DNA from: RGIG8700 sp045648505
GTDB lineage: Bacteria; Bacillota; Clostridia; RGIG6154
Assembly (NCBI GenBank): GCA_045648505.1
Contig: JAZROD010000049.1
Location: 1-64,000, forward strand
Direction of reading: 5' to 3'
DNA length: 64,000 nucleotides
A program made the position numbers and the translations under genes. Below the pieces are notes generated by a model that saw only the letters and a program-made list of their open reading frames with translations, was not told the origin of the DNA and did not search any database. Of this stretch, positions 1-8,073 are shown in pieces. Every line of letters starts with the position of its first letter. Position 1 is the stretch's first letter.

Positions 1-372
1 ATCACCGCAGCGGCGAAGGAGCGCCTTAACCCTTGCAGTAAGCTCCATTATGTCAAAAGGCTTTGTTATGTAATCATCCGCTCCGCTATCAAGACCTTTT
101 ATCTTATCAAGTTGGCTTGTCTTTGCTGTAAGCATAATAACAGGCAGATTTTTTGTACGAGCATTAGTGCGCAGCTCTCCAAGAATCTGCAAGCCGTCCT
201 TATCGGGCAACATAATATCAAGTAGCACAAGGTCGGGCAGCTTTTCTTCAATCGCCACGAAGAAATCCGCTCCACAACCAAAACCCTTAACATCATATCC
301 CATAGACGTTAAAGTATATTCAATCAATTCTCTGATATTTTCATCATCTTCAACACAAAAAATATTTTTCAT
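1..372 (-). CDS. Response regulator, receiver domain (C-terminus cut by window edge)
   Basis: The frame opens at an ATG ending at 372, preceded by AAAGGAG, and stays open to base 1, giving 124 residues of a longer protein. It is a complete CheY-like receiver domain: acidic pair D9-D10, phospho-acceptor D52 in LLDIMLP, T82 in IMLTAK, K104 in ITKPF. The ADDYITKPFDIMELTARV end and the start of a linker (LLRR) are typical of OmpR/PhoB regulators, so a winged-helix DNA-binding domain is expected beyond the window. It would be phosphorylated by a partner histidine kinase not seen here. It lies downstream of the recombinase genes on the same strand and could belong to the mobile element or to the host chromosome. 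The family call is firm; the regulon is unknown. Confidence 0.93.
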   Translation of the reverse strand, partial: MKNIFCVEDDENIRELIEYTLTSMGYDVKGFGCGADFFVAIEEKLPDLVLLDIMLPDKDGLQILGELRTNARTKNLPVIMLTAKTSQLDKIKGLDSGADDYITKPFDIMELTARVKALLRRCGD

Positions 373-402
373 ACTTTCACTCCTTTGCACGATTTCCTCT
401 TA

Positions 403-557
403 ATGCTTGTGTCAAGTCAGGTGAACAGTGAATAATAGGACCTACTATTTTTTCCTGATTATTTCACTAGATTTTTCTTGAACAAAATCTATTAGAACCC
501 GCGAGAATACTGGATTTTCTCGCATCCGATAGTATGCTTTTGTCAAACAAGTGAACA
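403..557. repeat. Imperfect direct repeat pair between recombinase module and regulator gene
   Basis: Bases 403-426 (atgcttgtgtcaagtcaggtgaaca, interrupted here only by reading) and 534-557 share atgctt, tgtcaa and gtgaaca blocks in the same order and orientation, about 20 of 25 positions matching with one gap, separated by about 107 bp. On the minus strand each copy contains TTGACA followed by a-AAGCAT. A separate hairpin (arms 501-507 and 517-523, GCGAGAA/TTCTCGC) lies between them. They could be paired regulator-binding boxes upstream of the response regulator gene, duplicate -35 regions, or end sequences of the integrative element. The sequence alone does not decide. The rest of 373-639 holds no gene. 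Confidence 0.4.
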
Positions 558-639
558 AAAAAATATGTTCATTTGCAAACCATATTATCATAAACAATTT
601 GGAAATATTATATCATAATACTCTCAATTATTCAACGGT

Positions 640-2169
640 TTACAAACATTTCGTATATTTTTCTTTAAAATTCCATATGATTTTTATTCGCTTATCGTTA
701 TACACATAGATACTTTTTATCACATCTGACAGCATTTCATTAGTTAACTCTGTTACGCCTACATATTTGCCAAACAACTGCAAAACTGACAAATCCTCTG
801 CAGATAATTTCTTTTCGTGCTGCATTTGCATTTGTTCTTTACAAAGTGCTATCTGCTTTTCAATGTCGGCTGCAAGTACTTGAAATTCTTCGTCTGATAT
901 TTCCCCTTTAGTGAGCTTTATGTAACCATCTACTTTTTTACGCTTAAGCCTGTCAATCTGATTTTGTATATGTTGAACCTTGCTCCTATACATTTTTGTT
1001 TTTCCATCAATTTCGTTTTGAACTTTTATAATATCTGCCGTTCTCAAAAGCTCTGTTTCTATGGCTTTTCCAACAACTTCCACAAGTTCCTGATGACTTA
1101 TACGCTCACCTAAGCAATCTGCACTATCAATATAAGTATTATGTCTGCAATAGTAGTTCTTTCCTGTTTGTGTAAGAAGATGATTACAACCACCACATCG
1201 AAGCAATCCCGTAAAGAGTTTTTTATTGTGTTCTTTTTTTGCTCCGTTCCTTATTAAAAGTTGTATGCTGTCAAAAAGTTCTTGTGATATAATTGCTTCA
1301 TGTGTATTATCAACAATATAATATTGGTCCTTTTCAAAATAAATCCGTTTTGTACTCCCAAGGGGTTGTTTACTTTTTCGTGATATCATTTTCCCTGTGT
1401 ATCGTTCATCAGTTAAAATCGTTCTTACAACAGCATCACACCAATATGCTTTTGTATTCAAGCCTGTCCAATCACGATTGGTAACCCCCTTGCTTTTCTT
1501 GTACATACTCGGTGACAAAACACCTTCTTGATTTAAAATAACGGCAATTTGTTTATACTGCATTTTCTGATAACGCATCATATAGATTCTTTTTACCACT
1601 TCTGCAGCTTCCGGATCAACAATTAACTGCCTTCTATTCTCAGGATTTTTTACATATCCGTAAATTGCATAGTTAGAGATATATTCCCCACGCTGATATT
1701 TCAGTTTGCGAACACTCTTTATCTTTTCAGACAAATCCTGACTATACATAGCATAAGTTAAGTTTGTTATTACAACATCCAAACCTCCTGTAGTTCCTGC
1801 ATGGTCTTTACTGTCATAATTGTCATTGACAGATATAAAGCGTATTTGTAATTTAGGAAATATAATATCCATATATCTCCCAACCTCTATATAATCCCTC
1901 GCAAATCTCGAAAAATCCTTTACAATTACACAATGAATTTGATGCGTTTCTGCCAGAACCAAAAGTTTCTTGAAATCCGGTCTGTTAAAATTCGTTCCTG
2001 TATATCCATCATCAATCAATTCAACAACCTCATAATCTATATCATTAAATACAACTGATATATGACTATCAAGTAATATTCTTTGATTTTTAATACTGTC
2101 ACTCTCCGGGGAATCCCCATCTTCAAGCGAAAGACGAAGATACTTTACAATAACACATTTATCCTGCAT
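640..2169 (-). CDS. Large serine recombinase 1 (distal gene of the trio)
   Basis: This is a site-specific DNA recombinase of the large serine (resolvase/invertase) family, about 509 residues. The N-terminal catalytic domain has the nucleophile serine in YLRLS (S14 from the chosen start) and the VKDFSRFARDY helix motif. The middle Recombinase domain has the D-P-E-A-A-E-V-V motif. A zinc-ribbon follows (CGGC with two later cysteines), then a coiled-coil-rich C-terminus of about 130 residues. A GTG nine bases upstream is possible, but GGAGGTGA lies at the right distance only from the ATG ending at 2169. It overlaps the preceding recombinase gene by 11 bases, so the three are translationally coupled. 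It is the least similar in length to its two neighbours (509 against 556 and 559 residues). Confidence 0.95.
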   Translation of the reverse strand: MQDKCVIVKYLRLSLEDGDSPESDSIKNQRILLDSHISVVFNDIDYEVVELIDDGYTGTNFNRPDFKKLLVLAETHQIHCVIVKDFSRFARDYIEVGRYMDIIFPKLQIRFISVNDNYDSKDHAGTTGGLDVVITNLTYAMYSQDLSEKIKSVRKLKYQRGEYISNYAIYGYVKNPENRRQLIVDPEAAEVVKRIYMMRYQKMQYKQIAVILNQEGVLSPSMYKKSKGVTNRDWTGLNTKAYWCDAVVRTILTDERYTGKMISRKSKQPLGSTKRIYFEKDQYYIVDNTHEAIISQELFDSIQLLIRNGAKKEHNKKLFTGLLRCGGCNHLLTQTGKNYYCRHNTYIDSADCLGERISHQELVEVVGKAIETELLRTADIIKVQNEIDGKTKMYRSKVQHIQNQIDRLKRKKVDGYIKLTKGEISDEEFQVLAADIEKQIALCKEQMQMQHEKKLSAEDLSVLQLFGKYVGVTELTNEMLSDVIKSIYVYNDKRIKIIWNFKEKYTKCL

Positions 2170-3829
2170 AGTTCTCACCTCCGTTCAGTATAGTTAGATA
2201 ATCAGAAAAACATTCCTCATACTTCCACACTATCTCAATGCGTTTATCAGGGTAAATTCTAACCTGTTTTATAAAAGCATTTACAATATCTGCAGTTAAC
2301 CTTTTTGCAGTTGTGTGTTTCTTTAATTCAGCAATCCACTTTTCAGCAGATAACAATTTATTAAACCTTTCCCTTGATTTATTACAAACTTCAAGAGTGT
2401 AATTTTCTTTCTGCAACTCTGCTTCAAAATGTTCTCTTGCAATTTCATATTCGGTTTCATCAAGAAGTCCTTTTGTATAATCAAATGTAAGCCTTACTCT
2501 GTTGCTTTTTAAGTAAATGATATTGGCAAGAGCTTGGTCCGTCCTGTTTTTTAGCAATATAGCTTCTTGTTTTATCTCCGAACTTTGCAAAGACTTTTGT
2601 ATTGCAGTTTCAAGATTTAGGACAGCCGACATTTGCATCTTTACCGACTGCATAACAATATTCTTTAATACAGACTCATTAATTGATGTCATACTACACT
2701 CTGTAGGGAAATTCATATGCGTAACACAAGTATATCTATATCGCCCATCCTTACATTTCATACGTTTTGTCTTATGACCGCATTCGCCACATACAACAAG
2801 TCCTTTGAAAATATTAGATTTCTCACTACTTTTTGAACCTTTATGAGTTGCTTCAAATTTTTCTTTTTCAGCTTGCAAAATTTCTTGAACTGCATAAAAT
2901 ACCTCTTTGGGGATAATCGGCTGATGTGTATTTTCTATTACTATCCAATCTTCTCTGTCAACATATTCGTTTGGCATTCCATCATAAAAGTGAGATTTTG
3001 TTTTACCTTGCACCATATTCCCGATATACACTTCGCTATGTAAGATTTTACTTACTGTACCTGTATGCCAATACAAAGATTCAGCATATTTTTTATGTTT
3101 CACAAGTCCCTTATCATACTTATATTTTGATGGTGTGGGTATCCCCATTTCAAACAGTCTGCGAGCAATAGACATATTCCCCATTTTCTGCATTTTCAGT
3201 TCGAAAATCAATTTTACAACTTCTGCAGCTTCCGGATCGACAACAAATTTATGCTTGTCTTCCTCTGATTTTACATATCCGTATGGAGCAGGACCACCAA
3301 CAAACTCTCCGTTCAGCTGTTTAATTCTCAATGCAGATGCAGATTTTTTTGATAAATCCTTTGCGTACATTGTATTTATAACATTCTTAATCGGCACAGA
3401 AATATCAAGAGGCGTTGCCTCATTATCTACTCTATCATTAACCGCAATAAATCTGACACCAAGTAACGGAAATACTTTCTCTACATAATCACCCATTTCA
3501 ATATATTCTCTGCCAAAACGGGATAAATCTTTTACAACAATACAGTTGATTTTTCCGTTATAAATGTCATACATCATTCGTTGAAAATCATCACGCTCAA
3601 AATTGGTGCCTGTTTTGCCATCATCAATATAAATATCGTGTAAAACCATTTCAGGTTTGCCCTCCAAATATGACAAGCATATTTCTTTCTGGCATTCTAA
3701 TGATTCGCTGTCCTCTCTATCTCTTTTTTCTTCAACGGAGAGTCTTAAATATACACCGACATTATATACACATGATAATTCAGGCTGTGCATCTGTTAAT
3801 TTCGGCTGTCGTTTGCTTTTTCGTGCCAT
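2159..3829 (-). CDS. Large serine recombinase 2 (middle gene)
   Basis: Large serine recombinase of 556 residues. The catalytic serine is in VYLRLS (S31), followed by EDSESLECQ, then VKDLSRFGREY. The central Recombinase domain (with DPEAAEVVKLIFELK) precedes a zinc-ribbon with CGECGHK and two later cysteines, and a long helical C-terminus. An ATG 21 bases upstream is in frame, but AAGGAGG sits 9 bases before the ATG ending at 3829 and inside the longer version, so the shorter start is preferred. The start region lies inside the 3' end of recombinase 3 (about 50-base overlap). The three proteins differ widely outside catalytic motifs, so they are an old set and not a recent triplication; they may work as a heteromeric complex (inference). 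Confidence 0.95.
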   Translation of the reverse strand: MARKSKRQPKLTDAQPELSCVYNVGVYLRLSVEEKRDREDSESLECQKEICLSYLEGKPEMVLHDIYIDDGKTGTNFERDDFQRMMYDIYNGKINCIVVKDLSRFGREYIEMGDYVEKVFPLLGVRFIAVNDRVDNEATPLDISVPIKNVINTMYAKDLSKKSASALRIKQLNGEFVGGPAPYGYVKSEEDKHKFVVDPEAAEVVKLIFELKMQKMGNMSIARRLFEMGIPTPSKYKYDKGLVKHKKYAESLYWHTGTVSKILHSEVYIGNMVQGKTKSHFYDGMPNEYVDREDWIVIENTHQPIIPKEVFYAVQEILQAEKEKFEATHKGSKSSEKSNIFKGLVVCGECGHKTKRMKCKDGRYRYTCVTHMNFPTECSMTSINESVLKNIVMQSVKMQMSAVLNLETAIQKSLQSSEIKQEAILLKNRTDQALANIIYLKSNRVRLTFDYTKGLLDETEYEIAREHFEAELQKENYTLEVCNKSRERFNKLLSAEKWIAELKKHTTAKRLTADIVNAFIKQVRIYPDKRIEIVWKYEECFSDYLTILNGGENYAG

Positions 3830-5459
3830 ATTCTCCGTCCTCCTTATCATTTAGTTGTTCCACAAGGCTCATTAGCTGCATATATTTATCCTGATAATTG
3901 AACCTCACAACAATTCTCTTATCTTCATATACAACAATTTCTTTAATTAAACTTGCTATCAGTAAGCGGTTTAATTCTTTAATCTCGCCGTTTTCGGTAA
4001 ATGCATGAATCCACGCTGTATTCTTTTGAATTTCATAATTAATATTCTCTTTTTCAACCTCTAATTGTGAAATTTCTTTTTCCAAAGAAACAATTGAAGC
4101 CTTTATATCCGCACACAATTCTTCAAAGGTTTCTTTACTTTCTTTTTTATCAATAAATCGTCTTTCAACAAGAGCTATCGTGCGTTGTAAGTCCTTTATC
4201 TCCATTCTCTTATCGTAACTTGCCTTATCTATCCTTGCAAGTTTGACTGCTTTTATTTTATCCAGTGGTACTGCATTTAATCTTTCGGATAAATCAGCCA
4301 CATTTTTACAATAAGTATTTACCGCAGTAAATACAGATGTGTATAATACTGTTTCACTTACTCTATGAGAACTACATCCCATTTTCAATTTGTTTTGAGA
4401 ACACATATAATACACATATTCCTTGCCGTTCTGCCTGTTATTTCTTCTGATAAGACTGTCACCGCAATCACCACATTTCAAAAAGCCTGAAAAGAGATAC
4501 GGTTCTTCATTTCCAGGGCACACCCTTGTATCTTGTTTTAAAAGGTGCTGTATACGTTCAAAATAGTCTTGCGGTATGATTGCTTCGTGGTTGTCATATT
4601 TGACCGCCCATTCGCTTTCATCCTTTTCAATGACTTTTTTCACCTTATAATTAACTGTTGTGTGTTTACCTTGTATTAGTGTCCCCATATAAATCGGATT
4701 GCTTAATATTCGTATTACTGCTTTTGCGGACCACCGTGCAGTATGCAATTTCTGTGTATTTACCTTATAATTACTGCCACATTGTTTTTTATATTCAGCA
4801 GGTGACGGCACACCACACAAATTCAGCTTATTGGAAATCGCAGATGCACTTATTCCCATAAAGTACAATGAAAATATCTGTTTTATAAATACAGCAGCAT
4901 CTTTGTCAACCTCTATTTTATGTTTATCATCTTTCGATTTTTGATAACCCATAACAACAAATGCACCAATGTATTCACCACTCTGTCTTTTAATTTCAAG
5001 ATGGCTTCTGATTTTTATTGATGTATCACGAATATAGGAATCATTAAGTATGTTTTTAAAGGCAACAATCAGCTTTGTGTTATTACTGCTATCATCCTTA
5101 TAATCAATGTTGTCATTGATTGAAATAAATCTTACACCCATTGCGGGGAAAAATTTTTCGAGATAATATCCCGCATCTATATATTCTCTTGCAAATCGTG
5201 ATAAATCCTTAACTATAACACAGTTAATTTTTCTTTTCAGAATTAAATCAATCATATTCTGAAAATCAGGTCTGTCAAAGTTTGAACCTGAATATCCATC
5301 ATCAACAAATTCCTGATAAGAAACAATATCATCAGAGTGTTTCTTGATGAAATCCACACCTAATGCTCTTTGATTTGCTATGCTATAGCTTTCTTCTTTA
5401 TCGCCATCTTCTTTTGACAGTCTTAAATATAAAGCCGCAGCATATTTAATTTTTGACAT
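3780..5459 (-). CDS. Large serine recombinase 3 (promoter-proximal gene)
   Basis: Large serine recombinase of 559 residues and the first gene of the trio in transcription order. The catalytic serine is S15 in LYLRLS. The VKDLSRFAREY motif, a Recombinase domain, a zinc-ribbon (CGDCGDS and two later cysteines) and a coiled-coil C-terminus follow. AGGAGGT lies 6-7 bases before the ATG. Family members cut and exchange DNA at short att sites through a covalent 5'-phosphoserine link, acting as dimers or tetramers. Its place at the head of the overlapping trio suggests that all three come from one mRNA starting in the 5460-5600 gap. Directionality factors are not recognisable here. Confidence 0.95.
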   Translation of the reverse strand: MSKIKYAAALYLRLSKEDGDKEESYSIANQRALGVDFIKKHSDDIVSYQEFVDDGYSGSNFDRPDFQNMIDLILKRKINCVIVKDLSRFAREYIDAGYYLEKFFPAMGVRFISINDNIDYKDDSSNNTKLIVAFKNILNDSYIRDTSIKIRSHLEIKRQSGEYIGAFVVMGYQKSKDDKHKIEVDKDAAVFIKQIFSLYFMGISASAISNKLNLCGVPSPAEYKKQCGSNYKVNTQKLHTARWSAKAVIRILSNPIYMGTLIQGKHTTVNYKVKKVIEKDESEWAVKYDNHEAIIPQDYFERIQHLLKQDTRVCPGNEEPYLFSGFLKCGDCGDSLIRRNNRQNGKEYVYYMCSQNKLKMGCSSHRVSETVLYTSVFTAVNTYCKNVADLSERLNAVPLDKIKAVKLARIDKASYDKRMEIKDLQRTIALVERRFIDKKESKETFEELCADIKASIVSLEKEISQLEVEKENINYEIQKNTAWIHAFTENGEIKELNRLLIASLIKEIVVYEDKRIVVRFNYQDKYMQLMSLVEQLNDKEDGEYGTKKQTTAEINRCTA

Positions 5460-5603
5460 AATAATACCTCCTGATTATTAACAATAGATTTAATCAAACC
5501 CATGTTAATATCCAAGAGTTTTCGAACCGTTATTATTCAATTATAAGTCTGAATTCATTATATTGCATTATAGAAAAAAGTTCAAAAAATTTCAGGTTTG
5601 ATT

Positions 5604-5849
5604 TTATGTTAGCGAATTTATGTAATTTATCAGACAATCTTCAATAGACTTATCCCCATCACTAAACTCTAACTTAACTACATAACCATTACAAAGAAAA
5701 CAGTATGGATTTTTCACCTGCTCAATATAATCCTTCATTTTCTTCTCAGGTGTATCCTGCGGATTAATCTTAACAGTTGTAATATCTACAAGTTTTGTTT
5801 TATCAACTGTTTTTATATCAATATTCTTCATATTAGTAATAACACCCAT
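5604..5849 (-). CDS. Small DUF6870-like protein of mobile elements
   Basis: An 81-residue protein, start fixed by AAGGAGGG eight bases before the ATG. The N-terminal IDIKTVDKTKLVDI stretch, the central KNPYCFLCNGYVVKLEF core with a CxxC-like pair, and the short acidic C-terminus match my memory of the DUF6870 family. Those proteins recur beside serine recombinases and conjugation genes in clostridial integrative elements. The molecular role is unknown; the two cysteines could bind metal or be chance. It is transcribed toward the recombinases from a leader containing a large inverted repeat. The family name is given from memory and needs a profile search. Confidence 0.7.
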   Translation of the reverse strand: MGVITNMKNIDIKTVDKTKLVDITTVKINPQDTPEKKMKDYIEQVKNPYCFLCNGYVVKLEFSDGDKSIEDCLINYINSLT

Positions 5850-5876
5850 TATTTTCCCTCCTTATACATTAATCAC

Positions 5877-5999
5877 TTAATAGCATAAGTAAAAGGACTG
5901 ACATACCAAACGATAAAAAAGAAAGAAGAAAAACAATTTATCATTTTGAATTTAGGGGGAACTATTAAAGCACATCAGTCCCTTTAATTATGCTATTAA
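5877..5999. repeat. 25-bp near-perfect inverted repeat with 73-bp spacer
   Basis: Left arm 5877-5901 and right arm 5975-5999 are reverse complements at 23 of 25 positions (ttaatagcataa... against ...ttatgctattaa). The spacer is purine-rich on the plus strand. The left arm starts only 27 bases upstream of the 5849 start codon, so on the minus-strand transcript it would make a long hairpin in the leader, or act as a paired protein-binding site. It could also be a recombination site or the ends of a tiny insertion. It is too long and AT-rich to be a normal terminator. Confidence 0.7.
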
Positions 6000-6000
6000 A

Positions 6001-6322
6001 TCAAAAAGCAAAAACAGACGGCAGCTTGCGTAACTGCCACATAGGAATCTCACCTTCCCGGCTCCGCCCGGACTACACTCATTGCTTGCGACGCATTCCA
6101 CGCTCGAACTATGACTGTGTAGAAGTATCATTATCCCAACAAAACCTCTTCGCCACAAGGTTGCAATCCTCTTTTATGATGCTGATATTTGTCGCTCTGA
6201 TTACATTTGTAATCGTCATGGCGTATCCATTATCCGGCTCCGTTATTATTGGAACGTATCTGCTTGCTTGTCTATACTACAACGCCGTTATCTTGCGTGT
6301 TTTCTTTGTCAAAGAATTTTAA
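6001..6322. other. GC-richer segment of unknown nature, with an open plus-strand frame
   Basis: This segment is visibly richer in G and C than its surroundings and contains short GC hairpins (ggcag/ctgcc near 6019-6037, ccgg/ccgg-type near 6058-6072). The plus strand is open for 110 codons from 5990; minus-strand frames all contain stops. The predicted product is rich in Arg, Cys and His at first, then has one long hydrophobic stretch. It lacks a ribosome binding site. I do not recognise it and cannot say whether it is a real small membrane protein, a structured RNA, or a fossil of other mobile DNA. It sits between two mobile-element genes on the opposite strand. Confidence 0.4.
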
Positions 6323-6657
6323 TTATCCTTTACCAAAGAGAATTTGTTAATGATATTTTGTATCATTACCCGTTCTTTTCTGTTAAGAGTTTTTGATATG
6401 TATATAAGAAGATTTTCTTCATCAACACTCAAATACTCTTTAGGACTTTCAAATTCTGCATCAAGAAAGATACCTCCACATTTTCCTGTTTTGGTCGTTA
6501 TTGGTATCCGACTGCTTAAAAATACGATGTCTTTTAGAATAGTTTGTTTGGTCACTCCATACTCATTTACTAATTCGTTAACTTTAGCGTACTTTTTTTT
6601 AACCAACAACAATCTGATACTTTCTCTGCGTTCATATGTTGTCAGTTGGTCATGCAC
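6319..6657 (-). CDS. Small HTH transcription regulator (DeoR/HTH_11-like)
   Basis: A 112-residue protein. Residues about 5-60 form a winged helix-turn-helix of the HTH_11/DeoR type: YERRESIRLLLVKKKYAK, then VNELVNEYGVTKQTILKD as the recognition region, and a GGIFL wing. The last 40 residues are helical, and no sugar-phosphate or WYL ligand domain follows, so it is much shorter than DeoR or YafY proteins. A GTG ending at 6657 has AAGGAGG at 8 bases; a GTG three codons earlier overlaps that site. Directly upstream is a TATAAT and a perfect palindrome, so autoregulation is likely (inference). It probably controls mobile-element genes and not the sugar genes, but this is untested. Confidence 0.75.
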   Translation of the reverse strand: MHDQLTTYERRESIRLLLVKKKYAKVNELVNEYGVTKQTILKDIVFLSSRIPITTKTGKCGGIFLDAEFESPKEYLSVDEENLLIYISKTLNRKERVMIQNIINKFSLVKDN

Positions 6658-6682
6658 AGTCGGCACCTCCTTTCTTGAGTCT

Positions 6683-6719
6683 ATTATATATGCTTTTGGT
6701 AAACATTTCGTTTACCAAA
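6683..6719 (-). promoter_or_regulatory. Promoter -10 box and palindromic operator of the HTH gene
   Basis: On the minus strand TATAAT occupies 6688-6683. Immediately upstream is a perfect 10-bp inverted repeat, tttggtaaac at 6695-6704 and gtttaccaaa at 6710-6719, with a 5-base spacer. A 25-bp symmetric site overlapping where the -35 box would be is the classic layout for a repressor that shuts its own promoter. The downstream gene encodes an HTH protein of suitable size. The -35 hexamer itself is not clear. Confidence 0.7.
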
Positions 6720-7025
6720 TAAAAAGTTTTTAAAAAAATTTTTTCTCTCATTTCCAACTCTCCGTTTCTTTTGTATATAAGAAAGGATTCATGGAAATCT
6801 AATATCAGGAAGGTTCTTTATATTCGCTAAAAAAGCACAAGAATAAAGATTAAACCTTTTTATACAACTTTTTTTGCAAATCAACCCAAAAAAATTTTGT
6901 GTTATAAATTGAAATGCTGTAAAAAAACAAAAAAATATAATTTTTCGTGTCAAGAAACCACATAAAATTATATTTTTAGAAATATTTCGTATTAAGTTGT
7001 CATTTTTCGCACTATAGAATGCAAA

Positions 7026-7065
7026 AACCGAATTTGTTAATTTGATTTTTTTAACAAATTCGGTT
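7026..7065. terminator. Strong hairpin, possible bidirectional terminator
   Basis: Arms 7026-7040 and 7051-7065 are perfectly complementary over 15 bp (aaccgaatttgttaa) with a 10-base loop. The minus-strand side is followed by TTTTTGC; the plus-strand side by CCTTATCTTTT. It is well placed to stop minus-strand transcription coming from the HU side before it enters the HTH operator. Confidence 0.6.
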
Positions 7066-7207
7066 CCTTATCTTTTATTAATTTTTCATCACATAGTCGT
7101 TCATGTATAAACTGAACGCTCAACAATTTATTTTTACACATATTATCAATCCTAATCTTATTAGTTTTTTAAACACTAAACAGTTATTTCAATATTAAAG
7201 GGCAAAC

Positions 7208-7233
7208 GAGCATATCACATAAGTGATATGCTC
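7208..7233. other. Perfect 11-bp hairpin with 4-base loop
   Basis: Arms gagcatatcac (7208-7218) and gtgatatgctc (7223-7233) are perfectly complementary around ataa. There is no following T-run on either strand, so it is more likely a palindromic protein site, a repeat-family hairpin or the end of a degenerate insertion than a terminator. Confidence 0.5.
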
Positions 7234-7581
7234 TCTAAATTTGCATCATACTGTAGTCGAATACTACCCTGTGAGTTCAAGGAGTGAAAAAACCTCAATA
7301 GATGCAACATGTTTGCCAATTTATTAAAATAACTTTTTATATATGCTATATATTCTGTTTTGAGTATATATGAAAGAATTAACATATTTTGAAAACATCC
7401 GCACACCTTCAATTATCACTAGTAATATGAAAGGAAGGGTGGAAACCTTAATTAATGATAACAAAATGTGCAGATGTTTCCCTTTATTAAAGCACACCTT
7501 ATTAGGCGGCTTTACTTCAATTTACATGCCATCTCTGTGAGAAGCTTTTCTAAAAAACCAGTGCAGAATTGAGGATAAAAC

Positions 7582-7601
7582 GAGGATGATACGGCATCCT
7601 C
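7582..7601 (-). terminator. Hairpin downstream of the HU gene
   Basis: Arms gaggatg (7582-7588) and catcctc (7595-7601) pair around a 6-base loop, and on the minus strand are followed by GTTTTATCC. It lies 89 bases after the HU stop codon. The opposite strand has attttt after the stem, so it could work in both directions. Confidence 0.5.
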
Positions 7602-7689
7602 ATTTTTCTTTAACAAATCAGTATATTATTTATAATAATCAACGATTATTGTATTTTATAATCATTGAATTATCCCTCATATCACCGTT

Positions 7690-7974
7690 TCAGTTAACCT
7701 CATCGTTAAGTTCCTTTCTGATCTTTGTTCCAGGTATGAAAGCCGGTTGGATACTTGGTTCAAGGATTTCTATATTTCCAGTAATTGGATTATAGCATTT
7801 TCTTGCACCATAAGGACGAACAACAAATTTTCCAAAACCGTGAATACCAACAGAGTCACCTTTTTTTAGTGAACAAATTATTTCATCTGTGATACCCCTT
7901 AAAACAGACTCCACCACAGCGATATCATAATTTGTATTTTTTGATACCTTAACTATTAATTCACTTCTTTTCAT
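7690..7974 (-). CDS. HU-family DNA-binding protein
   Basis: A 94-residue histone-like protein. The N-terminal helices (MKRSELIVKVSKNT...) and the IHGFGKFVVRPYGARKCYNP beta-arm region are diagnostic for HU/IHF. The proline that intercalates into bent DNA lies in the RKCYNPITG arm. HU proteins bind DNA without sequence preference as dimers, bend it, and help recombinases and replication. AAAGGAGG precedes the ATG at good distance. It is a single-gene unit with its own downstream hairpin. This copy is more diverged than usual housekeeping HU (SVGIHGFGKF instead of QLVGFGTF-like), so it may be an accessory paralogue, possibly linked to the nearby recombinases (inference). Confidence 0.92.
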   Translation of the reverse strand: MKRSELIVKVSKNTNYDIAVVESVLRGITDEIICSLKKGDSVGIHGFGKFVVRPYGARKCYNPITGNIEILEPSIQPAFIPGTKIRKELNDEVN

Positions 7975-8073
7975 ATTTTAAACCTCCTTTCTGTTAAACA
8001 CTTAACGATGCTATTCTCTGTTTTAAAAAAGGAACATCGTATAAATCTTGAACAGAAAGTTGAGTTTACAACC

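Larger units (their letters stand above)
640..6719. mobile_element. Integration module of an integrative element (three serine recombinases plus accessory genes); limits unknown
   Basis: Three adjacent large serine recombinase genes, a DUF6870-like small protein, a long-range inverted repeat, a GC-richer segment and a small HTH regulator form a block unlike the metabolic genes that follow. Blocks of two or three large serine recombinases are typical of site-specific integrative elements in Firmicutes (for example the ccr genes of SCC elements and TnpX-type transposons). No relaxase, replication or type IV secretion gene is visible, so this is either one end of a larger element or a remnant. 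I could not identify att sites. The given limits are those of the recognisable genes, not of the element. Confidence 0.55.
6720..7689. other. AT-rich intergenic stretch without a convincing gene
   Basis: About 970 bp between the HTH gene and the HU gene. I see three hairpins (annotated separately), an imperfect inverted pair around 7390-7404 and 7468-7482 (gaaaacatccgcac/gtgcagatgtttc), and only short open frames without ribosome binding sites. No tRNA, CRISPR or known riboswitch pattern is evident. It probably marks the border between the recombinase module and the metabolic cluster. Confidence 0.6.

Noticed and set aside
501..523. Hairpin as terminator of the recombinase operon
   Set aside because: The 7-bp stem has no T-run on either strand, so it is mentioned only with the repeat pair.
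7215..7412. 65-codon minus-strand frame in the AT-rich gap
   Set aside because: No ribosome binding site, low-complexity hydrophobic composition, and its end runs into a perfect hairpin; no family recognised.
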